Below are positions 48,938 to 58,900 of a stretch of DNA of 64,000 bases, in pieces (the stretch's first letter is position 1; each line of letters begins with the position of its first letter). The stretch is from Luteibacter aegosomatis (GTDB lineage Bacteria; Pseudomonadota; Gammaproteobacteria; Xanthomonadales; Rhodanobacteraceae). The translations under genes were made by a program, and so were the position numbers. The stretch lies in the NCBI RefSeq assembly GCF_023078455.1, contig NZ_CP095740.1:2964001-3028000 (forward strand), in the 5' to 3' direction. The notes under the pieces were generated by a model that saw nothing but the letters and a program-made list of their open reading frames with translations, had not been told where the DNA came from and searched no databases.

Positions 48938-51900
48938 TCATCGTCCCCAATGCAACCCTGCCTCGATAGGCGCGTCGACATACGTAGGTGAAGAGGTCGC
49001 CCAAGGTGCAGAAATATTGTCGTCGACTGTGCTCCAGAGCGGATATGCAAGCCAATCGTTTGGTCCAGCCAAAGCGCCATCGCCCGTCCCGTCCGTAATG
49101 ATGGAAATCAAACCGTTTTCGTTGACAACGGATCGAGTGACTTGACCGGGATGCAGCAAGTGTCCCGGCAACGTTGTGTTCGTGATCGAACAATTTGATG
49201 AGTCAACCGTGTGCACCACAGGCCCCAGGCCCGGAATAGACTCGATATCACCGTTTTTTATTGAGTGAGATGGATTCGAAAACGGTGCTGGATACTGCCG
49301 AAGCCTACCAAATACGTTCTGCTGAGTGCAGCCCGGCTGATTCACGGAGCAGATGAAGTTTTTAACGGAATAATGATGGGATGCCAATCCCAGCAAGTCA
49401 GAATAGCTGATTGGGTTATTCATGGAGTAGGCAAACGTATTTATACCTCCCGTCAGGCCTGTCGGATCGCTCTCCACATACCGCCCCAAATCCGCCCGAT
49501 AGTCCCGAAACCCGTTGTTCCACGTCTTCGTCTCATCGTCAAAGTACTGTCCCGGGAAACCCAGGTTCAACTTGAACCCTTCCGTGACCACCTGACGATC
49601 AAATGCGAAGTTCTCGGCCGACCACACGATGCTCCGCGACGCATTCGTCGCCACTTCCGGCCGCCCCACCTGATCGGCATGGATGGCATAGACCTGCCCA
49701 CCCGCCGCGCGCCCGATCAAGCGTCCATTGATCCAGACATAGTCGACCCACCCGCCATTGGCGTACTCCGCCAGCATCGGGCCGCCGCGGTCCGGGGCGA
49801 AGAAGGTCGTACCGAGCGTGCCTGCCTTGCGCAGCCGCTGCCCCTCCGGATTCACGTAGTAAGTCGTGCTGGTAGCCGAATCCATGCGGTTGAACGCATC
49901 GTAGTGGTACTGCGCCGCTCCATCGACCGTCGTCAGGTTGCCGTTGGCGTCGTAACCCAGCGCCTGGGTGTTCGTGCTGACCAGGCGGTTGCTGCCCGGG
50001 TCGATGCCTTGCGCCAGAGTCACACCATTGATCACGTGAGACGTGCGATTGCCGTTGGTGTCGTACTGGAAGCCTTCGCTGTTCGCCGTCGAGGTCGCCG
50101 AGGTCAGACGGTAGACGCTGTCGTACTGGAAGGTCTGGGTGAGCGAGGCATCCCTGCCGTTGGTGATGCGCGTGATGCGGTCGGCTGCGTCGTAGCCGAA
50201 GCCCAGGCTCTGCACGCCGGGCACGCTGATGCCGGTCAGGCGGCCGTCGCCGTCGTAGCTGAGCGTGTTGGTCAGGCCATTGCTCGAGGTCCAGCCGGTG
50301 AACGACGACGCGTCGCCGCCACGGTAGGTCAATGCGCTGGCGACCTGCGTCGTCGTGCCGTTCGCGGTCAGCGTGGCTCCCGATAGCTGGCCGTACGCGT
50401 AGGCGTAGTTGAGCCGATTGCCGTCCGGGTAGACCACGGCGCTCAACCGGCCCAGGCCGTCATAGGCGTAGCCCAGGCCATACCCGGTGCCGGCGATAGA
50501 GAACCCGCGCCCGGCGATATCCCCTTCCGGCGTGTAGCTATACGAGGTAGTGCCGGTCGCATCCGCCACGCTGCACAGCCGTCCCACACCGTTGGTGCAG
50601 CTGTCATAGGTCGCGTGCTGTACCATGCCGCCGGCCGTGACGCTGGTCAGGCGATTCAATCCATCGTAGCCGTAGGCGGTCTGCACACCGTTCGCGCGGG
50701 TCATGGATTGCAGCAGGCCATTACCGTCGTACGAGAACGTGGTGATGCCGCTGTCCGGGCTCACCTGACGCCACAGCTGCCCAAAGCCGTCATAGTCGTA
50801 GGTCGTGGCATTGCCGCGCGGATCGACCACCCGGACGATCCGGTCATCAGCATCATAGGTGTACGACGTGGTCGCGTTATCCGCATCGGTGGACGAGACG
50901 ACCCGGCCAAGCGCGTCGTAGCTCAGCGACCGCACATGGTTGAGAGCGTCGGTGCTGTGGGTGAGCTGGCCGTTCGCGTCGTACTGGTAGCTCTCCTTGA
51001 CCTGCCCCGACGCGTCGCGACGGGCGATGACGTGTCCCAGCTCGTCGTAATCGATGCTGACGGTCGTGGCGACTTCCGGCGGCGGGATGGCGTGGGTATC
51101 CACGCTGGCCAGCGTGAAGCTGCCACTCTTGAGCAGGAAGCGGCGACCCGCCGTGCCGATGCCGCCCAGCGCCTGTGAGCCGTTCTGGCCGCTGGCGACG
51201 ACGGCCGCCGCGGAACCGTCCAGATTAGAGGCCCAAACCTGCGCCGCTGCGCTGTTGGAACTCCAGGTGATCACGCTGGCACACGTGGTGTTGCCCACGT
51301 CGATGGCGCAGGTTCCCGGGTTCGCGGAGATGGTCCCACCCAGCACGGTGATGCCGACGGCGGGCGTTGCCGTGCCGAACCACGCCACGCCCTCCTGGAG
51401 CATCTGCCACTGGAAGGTGTAGGCGCCCGGTGTCGACGGCGCGGTGATATTGAACGTGAACGAGGCAGTCTGTCCCGGTGCGATGTCGCTGGGCAGCTCG
51501 ACGCGACCCGGCCCCCAGATGGTGCTGTTGCCTACCGACCCGAGTTTGAATGCCGTGCCCGCCGTCCACGTGAAGTTGCCGTTGTTGTACATCTGCACGT
51601 TGACCGTCTGCACGCCGCCCACCTGCATGGTGGTCGCCACCGACTGGCTGACGAACTGCGCGTTGCGCACGGCCACGGGCACCATGAATCGCCCGGAACC
51701 GGGCAGCAGGTTATTGGCCGCTCCGATCGGCGAGATGCCATGCAGATAAATCGCCTGGCCGCCGAACTGCACGCGCTGCGCCGATGTCAGCGCGATCTGG
51801 AACCGGTAGCTTCCGCCACCCACGCCGCATGCACTGGCCACGGCGGGCTCGCTGCCCAAGTTGGCGGTATAGCGCCCCAACATGACACCAACACCCGCAG

Positions 51901-52474
51901 CCCCACCCACGTAGAGGTCCACATTGATGGACTGGGCCATGTAGGTCGAGCACGCCCAACCGGAGATCACACCATCGGACGACACGCCGTCGATGTTGCC
52001 CGTCACGACCGAGTTGAGCACGGTGAAGGGTATATCGCCGGTCTCGCCGCTTTTCCCTGTGCTGTCATAGGCCACGACCGCGAGAGTATGGGCACCGGGC
52101 GCGAGGCCGGTGAAGGTGGTCCTGAACGACGAGGCGGAGTACGTGGTGATGATCTTGTGGTCGATATAGAAGACGATGCTCGAGACCCATGTGTCCTGAT
52201 CGGTCGCCGACGCACCGACGGTGATGACGTCGGTGGGAAGGAAGGCACTATTGGCGGCCGGCACGGCGGTCCAGGTAATGACCGGGCTATGGTTCGGAGC
52301 TTGTGGTGGACAGATATGGTCGGGTTGCTGACATATCTGCTGATTGGGCTGCGGCAAGGCCACCTTGGAAACCGTGACGAGCGCCGTCGCGGGCATACCG
52401 TTCGCCATGACCGGATCTTGCAAGCCCGATCCCACCAGCACCGCAAGACCCAGCCACAGGATGAGCCGCCTCAT
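48938..52474 (-). CDS. Sec-exported YD-repeat toxin, downstream half of a split Rhs pair
   Basis: A 1178-residue protein whose ATG overlaps the stop of the upstream YD-repeat gene (ATGA). It has its own signal peptide (LILWLGLAVLVGSGLQDPVMA), Ig-like domains, one of them NBR1-like (NGNFTWTAGTAFKLG; IAPGQTASFTFNITAPSTPG), then YD repeats and the core hallmark (YVESDPTGLTGGINTFAYSM). The about 150-residue tip contains two cysteine sites and PGHLLHPGQVTRSVVNENGL, then ITDGTGDGALAGPNDWLAYP; I cannot name its activity. Toxin plus the four-helix immunity gene form the current tip cassette. Confidence 0.9.
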   Translation of the reverse strand: MRRLILWLGLAVLVGSGLQDPVMANGMPATALVTVSKVALPQPNQQICQQPDHICPPQAPNHSPVITWTAVPAANSAFLPTDVITVGASATDQDTWVSSIVFYIDHKIITTYSASSFRTTFTGLAPGAHTLAVVAYDSTGKSGETGDIPFTVLNSVVTGNIDGVSSDGVISGWACSTYMAQSINVDLYVGGAAGVGVMLGRYTANLGSEPAVASACGVGGGSYRFQIALTSAQRVQFGGQAIYLHGISPIGAANNLLPGSGRFMVPVAVRNAQFVSQSVATTMQVGGVQTVNVQMYNNGNFTWTAGTAFKLGSVGNSTIWGPGRVELPSDIAPGQTASFTFNITAPSTPGAYTFQWQMLQEGVAWFGTATPAVGITVLGGTISANPGTCAIDVGNTTCASVITWSSNSAAAQVWASNLDGSAAAVVASGQNGSQALGGIGTAGRRFLLKSGSFTLASVDTHAIPPPEVATTVSIDYDELGHVIARRDASGQVKESYQYDANGQLTHSTDALNHVRSLSYDALGRVVSSTDADNATTSYTYDADDRIVRVVDPRGNATTYDYDGFGQLWRQVSPDSGITTFSYDGNGLLQSMTRANGVQTAYGYDGLNRLTSVTAGGMVQHATYDSCTNGVGRLCSVADATGTTSYSYTPEGDIAGRGFSIAGTGYGLGYAYDGLGRLSAVVYPDGNRLNYAYAYGQLSGATLTANGTTTQVASALTYRGGDASSFTGWTSSNGLTNTLSYDGDGRLTGISVPGVQSLGFGYDAADRITRITNGRDASLTQTFQYDSVYRLTSATSTANSEGFQYDTNGNRTSHVINGVTLAQGIDPGSNRLVSTNTQALGYDANGNLTTVDGAAQYHYDAFNRMDSATSTTYYVNPEGQRLRKAGTLGTTFFAPDRGGPMLAEYANGGWVDYVWINGRLIGRAAGGQVYAIHADQVGRPEVATNASRSIVWSAENFAFDRQVVTEGFKLNLGFPGQYFDDETKTWNNGFRDYRADLGRYVESDPTGLTGGINTFAYSMNNPISYSDLLGLASHHYSVKNFICSVNQPGCTQQNVFGRLRQYPAPFSNPSHSIKNGDIESIPGLGPVVHTVDSSNCSITNTTLPGHLLHPGQVTRSVVNENGLISIITDGTGDGALAGPNDWLAYPLWSTVDDNISAPWATSSPTYVDAPIEAGLHWGR
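49464..50348. repeat. Rhs core duplication, copy B
   Basis: The source copy of the 885-bp duplication, inside the intact YD-repeat gene. It is the partner of 47514-48398, and recombination between the two would replace the current tip and immunity gene with the metallopeptidase tip and its immunity gene. Confidence 0.95.
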
Positions 52475-54588
52475 GGCACGGTCCCCTGTGCCGGCTGGAC
52501 ATACACCCGTTGCTTCTTTATTACCGTCGGCAACGACATGCCATTGTACTGGTAGGTGGTCTCCGCGAACGTACCGCCGCTTTCGGGCGAGAACTCCGCG
52601 GTCATCCGGCCGGCGACGTCGTATTGGTACGAATGGGTCTGGCCGTCCGGCTGGGTGATACGCGCCAGGCGACCGAAACTGTCGTAGTCGTAATGCGTGT
52701 CCTGCGTGCCGCCGTTGCGGTACGTGCGCATCACCATGATCCGGCCGCGCGCGTCGTAGGTGAAACTTTGTTTCTCGCCGTTCGAACCGGTGATGGAGCC
52801 AGGTAGCCCCAGGCCGTTATAGCCGTCGTAGCTCGTGGTGTGCCCGGCGGCGTCCTTCACCGACAGCAGGTCGCCTTCCTGCGAGAAGCTGCTCGTGACC
52901 GCGTCGCTCGTACCGGCGAGCGGTCCGTCCACGGTCATCGTCGCCACCAGCCCGTTGGGCCACGTGGTGTAGCTATACGTGGTGACGCGGGTGGTACCGG
53001 CCGTCGCCGATACCTTCGACGAAAGGTTCTTCACCGTGACCGATTGGAGGCGGTTGTTGCCGTCATAGGCATAGGTCGTTTCGTGATCGCCTTCGACTGT
53101 CACCTTGGTCGCACGGTTGCTGGCGTCCCACGCGAAGTCGGTGGTGCGGGCCTCGGGTTTGCCGTAGGCCTCCACCTGCTGCTGCAACTGGCCGTTCGCC
53201 GCGTACGAGTACAGCGTGAGGTTGCCGTTGAAATCGGTGGACCCTTGCGGATAACCGTTGGCGTCGAACGTGGCCGCACGGGCCGCTGCCGCGCAGTGCG
53301 TGGATGCCAGGCCGGATATACCTGTCTGGTTGCCACGGCCATCGAAGCTGTACGTCGCCTGTTTGCCCAACGGATTGACCACCGTGGTGCCGGTGACGAC
53401 GCCGTTGCCGTCCAAGGCGTAGTCGAGGTGGTAATGTCCCGCGCCATTGGCCACCTGGGTGTCCGTGGACCGGCCGTTGGCGTCGTACTGGAACGTGGCG
53501 AAACGCGAACCGTTGATGGTCTTGCCGGTCAGCGCGGTGACGTACTGGGTGTTCTCGTATTGATACGTCACCGTCGTGGCCGGTGCGCCGCCGTTCGTCG
53601 CGGGAGAGGTAACGCCCGTCAGCATGACGGCATCGAGCTTCCAGTTCGACGTCCCGGGAGGCTGCGTTCCACCGAACTGGGTGATCGGGGTCAGGATGGT
53701 CGCGAAGGTGTACTGGTAGACGTTGCCGGCCGGATCGGTCACTTGCCTCAACCAGCCATGGTCCCACGTGAAGTCCACATGGCGTCCCGAACTGTGGGTG
53801 ACCCGCGTCAGGTTATGGACGCTGTCGTACGTGAAGGTCAGGCCGACGTTCTGAGGATTCTTGATCGACACCGGGAATCCGTTGGCGTCGTAGACCTCGA
53901 CCGTCTGGTCTTCGCTGTACAACGTATACGTCGAGCCTGTCTGGAGAATCTTCGCCACCGGACTGGGCTTGTCTTCGTACCAGCCCGGTGTCGGGCTCGT
54001 CGAATAGTTGAACTTGATCTGCCGCCCGTCGGCGCGCTGCGCCCAGATGGGCTTGTTCAGCGGATCGCATGGCGTACTCGACGGCACCGGGTAGCACGAC
54101 GACGTTGGATCGGGCGTGGTGAACAGCAATTTGTAGTCGAAATTGCTTATCCAGCGCCGGCCGAAGATGCCGATGCCGTTCCAGTAGTGGTCATAGGTGC
54201 GAGTGAGTGCGAGGCCCATCTCGCCCGCGCCCGCGAAGTCGGTTTCCGGTTCGATGCGGTTGCCCGTCGATATCACGACGGGATCGCCCACCTGGCCGCA
54301 ACTGTCCTTGGTGTTGGCATCGCGAGGGGCCACCGTCAGGTCGCCATGGTTGGCCGACGCGAGCGCGCCGCCACCACCGCCCGAGAGCGTGGTACCACCG
54401 CCGAGGTGGCCGCCTTGCCCATCGTTGGCATAGGTCGGTTTGCAGCTGAAGTCGCCCGCATTGCTGTAGTCGCTGCCGACGACCACGCAATCCCAACGGG
54501 TAACGAAGACTTCGGCGCGAAGCGACGGTGGAAAATACGAAATGCACAACCCCAGAACGCACAGAAAAACCCAACGCGAAATGCTCAA
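52471..54588 (-). CDS. Sec-exported YD-repeat protein, upstream half of a split Rhs pair
   Basis: About 705 residues from a TTG at 54588, chosen because a signal peptide follows at once (RWVFLCVLGLCISYFPPSLRA) and AAGGG precedes it closely; the frame stays open further upstream to 54987. It has a Cys-rich entry (TRWDCVVVGSDYSN; GDFSCKPTY), a Gly-rich loop, the Rhs entry domain (DPVVISTGNRIEPETDFAG) and many YD repeats (YAYDGNNRLQSVT). It ends without a core hallmark or toxin tip, so it must work with the product of the overlapping next gene, as a two-piece shell. Confidence 0.85.
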   Translation of the reverse strand: MSISRWVFLCVLGLCISYFPPSLRAEVFVTRWDCVVVGSDYSNAGDFSCKPTYANDGQGGHLGGGTTLSGGGGGALASANHGDLTVAPRDANTKDSCGQVGDPVVISTGNRIEPETDFAGAGEMGLALTRTYDHYWNGIGIFGRRWISNFDYKLLFTTPDPTSSCYPVPSSTPCDPLNKPIWAQRADGRQIKFNYSTSPTPGWYEDKPSPVAKILQTGSTYTLYSEDQTVEVYDANGFPVSIKNPQNVGLTFTYDSVHNLTRVTHSSGRHVDFTWDHGWLRQVTDPAGNVYQYTFATILTPITQFGGTQPPGTSNWKLDAVMLTGVTSPATNGGAPATTVTYQYENTQYVTALTGKTINGSRFATFQYDANGRSTDTQVANGAGHYHLDYALDGNGVVTGTTVVNPLGKQATYSFDGRGNQTGISGLASTHCAAAARAATFDANGYPQGSTDFNGNLTLYSYAANGQLQQQVEAYGKPEARTTDFAWDASNRATKVTVEGDHETTYAYDGNNRLQSVTVKNLSSKVSATAGTTRVTTYSYTTWPNGLVATMTVDGPLAGTSDAVTSSFSQEGDLLSVKDAAGHTTSYDGYNGLGLPGSITGSNGEKQSFTYDARGRIMVMRTYRNGGTQDTHYDYDSFGRLARITQPDGQTHSYQYDVAGRMTAEFSPESGGTFAETTYQYNGMSLPTVIKKQRVYVQPAQGTVP

Positions 54589-54716
54589 TTCCCTTGCCCC
54601 TGTTCCTTCGATGTGTCCCTGGCCGACGCATTGCACGCGGCACGTTGCGCGGAAACGTACGGCATTGCCCAAGCTTCGGCAATATCCCCTTTGACCCCAA
54701 ACTTCGAAGCATCGTG

Positions 54717-54733
54717 AATCGTAATTTATTGCG
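54717..54733 (-). promoter_or_regulatory. 17-bp element shared by both Rhs operons (copy 2)
   Basis: The minus strand reads CGCAATAAATTACGATT, one base different from the copy at 37176-37192, and about 130 bp upstream of the split Rhs operon. I found it nowhere else in the window by eye. Confidence 0.5.
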
Positions 54734-54783
54734 ATCCGCTTCGGCGAGGCGCCGTCATGAACGGGTATCCGGAGCATGCTTAA

Positions 54784-55404
54784 ATGCGCCCCGGTCAAGG
54801 CGGCAGCGGAACGTCCATGCGACAGCCAGGAGAACATGACGCCGTGGTGCTCGCAGCAAGCGGCAGCGGCACGCTGGAAAAGCCCAGCCATCTGCTGACC
54901 GTCGGGGGCGAGACCCTTCTCCAACGCACCGTTCGTATGGTGAAAGACACCGGTCCCACCCGTCTGCTGGTCGTGCTCGGCGCGCAAGCCGAACCACTGG
55001 CCCGGCTGGTGGCACGCACCACCATCGTGTTCGATCCCACGTGGGAGTCGGGCATGTGTTCGTCATTGGCGCGCGCGGCGACCGCGCTCTCCGGTCGTCC
55101 CTATCCCACGCTGGTCACCGTCGCGAACCAACCCTGCCTGACGCCGGATCATCTGCACAGGCTCCTGGGGGCCTACGACGGCAGCTGCGATATGGTCTCG
55201 GCCTACGGCGACGCCATGGGACCACCCGCCCTGCTCCGTCCCATCACCATGGCGTTCTCGCGCACGCTGCCATGCGATGCATCTTTCAGACGCCTGTGGA
55301 CCGGAACACATCCCGGCGCCATTCGGCGCGATGCGCTGGGGCGCCTGCTGGAAACGCCCGAAGACATCGCCGATGCCATTGCCGCGGGCCTGATCGATCC
55401 CTGA
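54784..55404 (+). CDS. MobA-like nucleotidyltransferase family protein with degenerate motifs
   Basis: A 206-residue protein (possible later start at 54817, MRQPGEHDAVVLAAS). The fold of molybdenum-cofactor cytidylyltransferases (MocA) is recognisable: VVLAASGSG, LLTVGGETLLQRTVRMVK, ESGMCSSLARAA and VANQPCLTPDHLHRLL. The catalytic loop normally reads LAAGxSxRxGxxK; here Arg and Gly are lost (LAASGSGTLEKPS), and the usual GDQP Asp is replaced by Asn (VANQP). It may have changed activity or be non-catalytic. No molybdenum genes are nearby. Confidence 0.75.
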   Translation: MRPGQGGSGTSMRQPGEHDAVVLAASGSGTLEKPSHLLTVGGETLLQRTVRMVKDTGPTRLLVVLGAQAEPLARLVARTTIVFDPTWESGMCSSLARAATALSGRPYPTLVTVANQPCLTPDHLHRLLGAYDGSCDMVSAYGDAMGPPALLRPITMAFSRTLPCDASFRRLWTGTHPGAIRRDALGRLLETPEDIADAIAAGLIDP

Positions 55405-55502
55405 CCACCGTGACAGGCATTACGATTTTTAAGCCGCGCGGCACGATTTTTTGCGGTGCAGCGTGACACGTGCCGCCCCATCGGCCAAATTTGCGCCAGG
55501 GG

Positions 55503-55517
55503 TTTAAATCGATCCAA
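55503..55517 (+). promoter_or_regulatory. candidate operator, imperfect palindrome TTTAAATCGATCCAA
   Basis: A palindrome-like site centred on ATCGAT, related to the perfect site at 55848-55859. Two spaced operators before a receptor gene would fit looping or alternative promoters under a LacI-type sugar regulator, but no regulator gene is in the window. Confidence 0.35.
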
Positions 55518-55847
55518 GTCACGACAGCGATTCAGGCCACGTCGCGGGGGCGGCCGACCTGATGAGTTTGGACTGGGGTGGGGAGAGGCTGGAGGGGGGC
55601 GCGTGCCAGACGCTTCCTGAAATGACCGTCGCTTCCCGCCGACCTGTAGAGGGAATGGGGAGTCGCCGCATGAAAAAAGACATCGTTCGCCGTTCACCAA
55701 CGCCCTTTCACGAGGTCGTCCATCGACGGGAGCCGCATCGCCGTCCGTGATATGCGGCCGTCGATGCTAGACGCCCTGCGCTAGCTCGGCCAAGGACTTC
55801 GACACACCCGTAGCCGACGAGCGAAAGCCCGTCGCATGGCGGAGCTT

Positions 55848-55859
55848 TGAATCGATTCA
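55848..55859 (+). promoter_or_regulatory. candidate LacI-type operator, palindrome TGAATCGATTCA
   Basis: A perfect 12-bp palindrome 114 bp before the TonB-dependent receptor start. Even-centred palindromes of this length with a central CG are typical operators of LacI-family sugar regulators. A related imperfect site lies upstream at 55503, and another before the GH92 gene at 23.9 kb. Confidence 0.5.
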
Positions 55860-55972
55860 GGTAGAGGGGAAGAACCACACCGCAGTCATGAACCACGCAT
55901 ACGCAAGGCTTGCTTGATCGGAGGATCAACGTGTCGTTTCACATGGGCGCCCACTCGAGGGAAATAAAAAAA

Positions 55973-58900
55973 ATGAATTACCTGCCTCACACCTTTACGC
56001 GCAAACCGCTTTACACCGCACTGGCCTCGGCCACCCTGTCGCTCGTCGGTTACATGGGAGTGCCCGCGTCCGCGCATGCGCAGACCGCCGGCCCGGCCGC
56101 CGCGCCCGCTCAGGCGCAGACGTCGACGGTCGCCCAGGACGAACAGGCGAGGAAGCGCGACGAACAGGCCAAGAATCGCGACAAGCAAAAGAAAGACGCC
56201 GACGGCAGTCCCACCAACATGGAAGCCGTGGTCGTCACCAGCTATCGCCAGTCGATCGACCAGAACGTGCAGGACAAGCGCGACGCGAACTCCATCGTCG
56301 AGGTGATCAACGCGCAGAACATCGCGCAGTTCCCCGCGAAGAACATCGCCGACGCGCTCGCCCACGTGCCCGGCGTGGTGATCAGCCGCGAGTCGGGCGA
56401 AGGCAAGACCGTCAGCATCCGCGGCCTCGCGCCCGAACTTACCTACACCGAGTTGAACGGCAACTACGTCGCCTCGGCCGACACCTCGGCCGGCCTGACG
56501 CGCTCGTTCAACTACACGCTGTTTCCGGCGAACATGTTCTCGGACATCAAGCTCTACAAGAGCCTCGAGGCACGCCTGGACGAAGGCGGCATCGGCGGCA
56601 ACGTCGACCTGCGCACGCGCCGTCCGCTGGAAATGGACGCCAACGAAGGCTTCGTGACCGGCACCGCCGCCTCATCCGATCGCGGCGGCAAGACCGAACC
56701 GCAGGGCTCTGCCCTGTGGTCGTGGAAGAACAAGGACGAAACCTTCGGTGTCCTGCTCGCCGGTTCGTACCAGAAGCGTCAGACCACCACCTACGAGGCC
56801 GATGCCACCAGCTGGAAGTGGTGGTCGGACGACTGCAAGGACCACGTGACCTGTACGCAGGCCCCGGTGGATATCCACGGCCGTCAGTATCCGTCCGCGG
56901 TCAACAACAACATCGACCTGTGGGGCAACGGCGTCGTGGACCAGGCCGGCCGCCAGTACAACGGCTACTGGATGCCGCAGCAGTTCGCCACGAGCCAGAA
57001 CGACCTGACCCTGAAGACCAAGGGTGCCCAGGCCACGATGCAGTTCAAGCCCAGCGATCACCTGCTGCTGACCGGTAACTACTTCCGTTTCGAGCGCCAG
57101 CAGACCCAGATCACCAATACACTCGAGATTCCCGAGTGGGGCCTGCCGAACAACAGCAACTATGCCGACCAGAACGGTCGCCTGCTGGCACCCAACGGCC
57201 TCACCTTCGATCCCTCGGGCACGATCGTCACCGGTGCGAACTACGTGCTTCCGCCCGCGGGCGTCGGCTGCAACTCGACCGTGAATCCGTCGACCGGCGC
57301 CGTCCGCCAGCCGGTGGACGTCTGCAACACCGAAATCCCCTGGCTCAACGGCAACTACTCGGTCGAGAAGGCCACCTCGCAGACGCTGAACCTCGAAGGC
57401 GAATGGGACAACGGCGGCGCGCTGAGCGGCAGCTTCAACTTCGGCCGCACCTGGGCCACGGGTGGACCGTCGGTCGAACTGGGCATGGCCGCCAAGCCGC
57501 GTAACTTCGTCAACGGCCAGTGGGTGAACGGCAGCAATGGCGCCTCGTGGGACACCACCGGCAAGCCGGGCATCAGCGCCGAGCCGGAAACGCTGCAGAA
57601 CATGCTCAACGGCGCCGGCCAGGTCGACCTGGGCTCCACCGGTTCGAACATGGTCAACACCAGCAACTCGCAGAACTTCGCGCAGGCCGACTTCACCTGG
57701 TCGCTGGATTCCAGCTGGCTGCAGTCGATCCAGTTCGGCGGCAAGTACTCCAACGCGAAGGCCGAGCAGCAGAGCAACGAAGTGCGCTGGTACTGCAAGG
57801 GCACCGAGTTGCAGTTCCAGACCTGCGATCCGAACGCGGGCCAGTTGCCCGCGGGCTTCCTGCAGCCGAACTACCTCGACGGCGTGAACCACGCCTACGG
57901 CGACGACATCTTCCCGGCGATCAACTTCCCGGCGTACTACAACCACCTGAACGACACGTACGACCGCGTGCTGTACAACAAGCCGCAGAACAAGTCGTCG
58001 ATCGGCGAGAAGATCGCCGCGGCCTACGTGCAGGCGAACTTCGACACCGGCACCGTGCGCGGCAACGTCGGCGTCCGCTTCGTCACCACCCAGCAGGACC
58101 TCACCGTCGCCAACCAGGTCACCACGAACAACGCGACGTACTACCACGATGCCGCCGGCAACATCCTCATCTGCCCGGCCTCGGGCGTGAATGCGGGCGG
58201 CGGTGCGTGCGCGCCGGGTGATTTCCAGTACCTGCCGCGCGAAATCGCGGTCGTCGAAGACTTCACCAACTCGACCACGAAGAAGCGCTACAACAAGTGG
58301 TTGCCCAGCTTCAACGTCGCCTGGACCATCGCGGACAGCTTCGTGCTGCGCGCGGCCGGTTCGCAGGCCCTGGCCCGCGCGAACTACACGGACCTGGCCC
58401 AGCTCGGCCAGCTCACCAACAACACCCAGGAGTACTACAACGACCGCAAGCAGTTCGGCGCGCCGCTGCCGGGCTGGTACGGTTCGGGTGCCAACGCCGA
58501 CCTGAAGCCGTTCACGGCGACCCAGTTCGACCTGGCCGGCGAGTGGTACTACGCCCCGCACGCCGTGGTCGGTATCGACCTGTTCCAGAAGAAGGTGAAG
58601 AACTTCGTCGTCCCGGTCACCGTCAACAACATCAATGTCGACGTGGGCGGCACCCCGACGAACTTCCTGCAGTACAGCACCAACGCCAACGGTCGTTCCG
58701 GTACGTCCAAGGGCGTGGAAGTGTACGCGCAGCACACCTTCGACTCCGGCTTCGGCTACATCCTCAACTACACGCTCAACAAGACCAACGAAACCGCGGT
58801 GTCGCTCGGCGATACCGAGGTGGGCAAGGCCGAGCTGATCGGTAGCGCGAAGTACGCCGCCAACGCCTCGCTGTTCTACGAAAAGAACGGCCTGCTGCTC

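Larger units (their letters stand above)
55405..55972 (+). other. regulatory intergenic region before the TonB-dependent receptor
   Basis: More than 560 bp without a convincing gene. It includes two related palindromic sites (55503-55517 and 55848-55859) and GC-rich tracts. A purine-rich ribosome-binding site (GAGGGA, 55956-55961) lies before the receptor start. Confidence 0.6.

Noticed and set aside
32549..54588. Type VI secretion Rhs effectors
   Set aside because: No PAAR, VgrG, Hcp or EagR-type gene is present, and all intact YD-repeat proteins start with Sec signal peptides.
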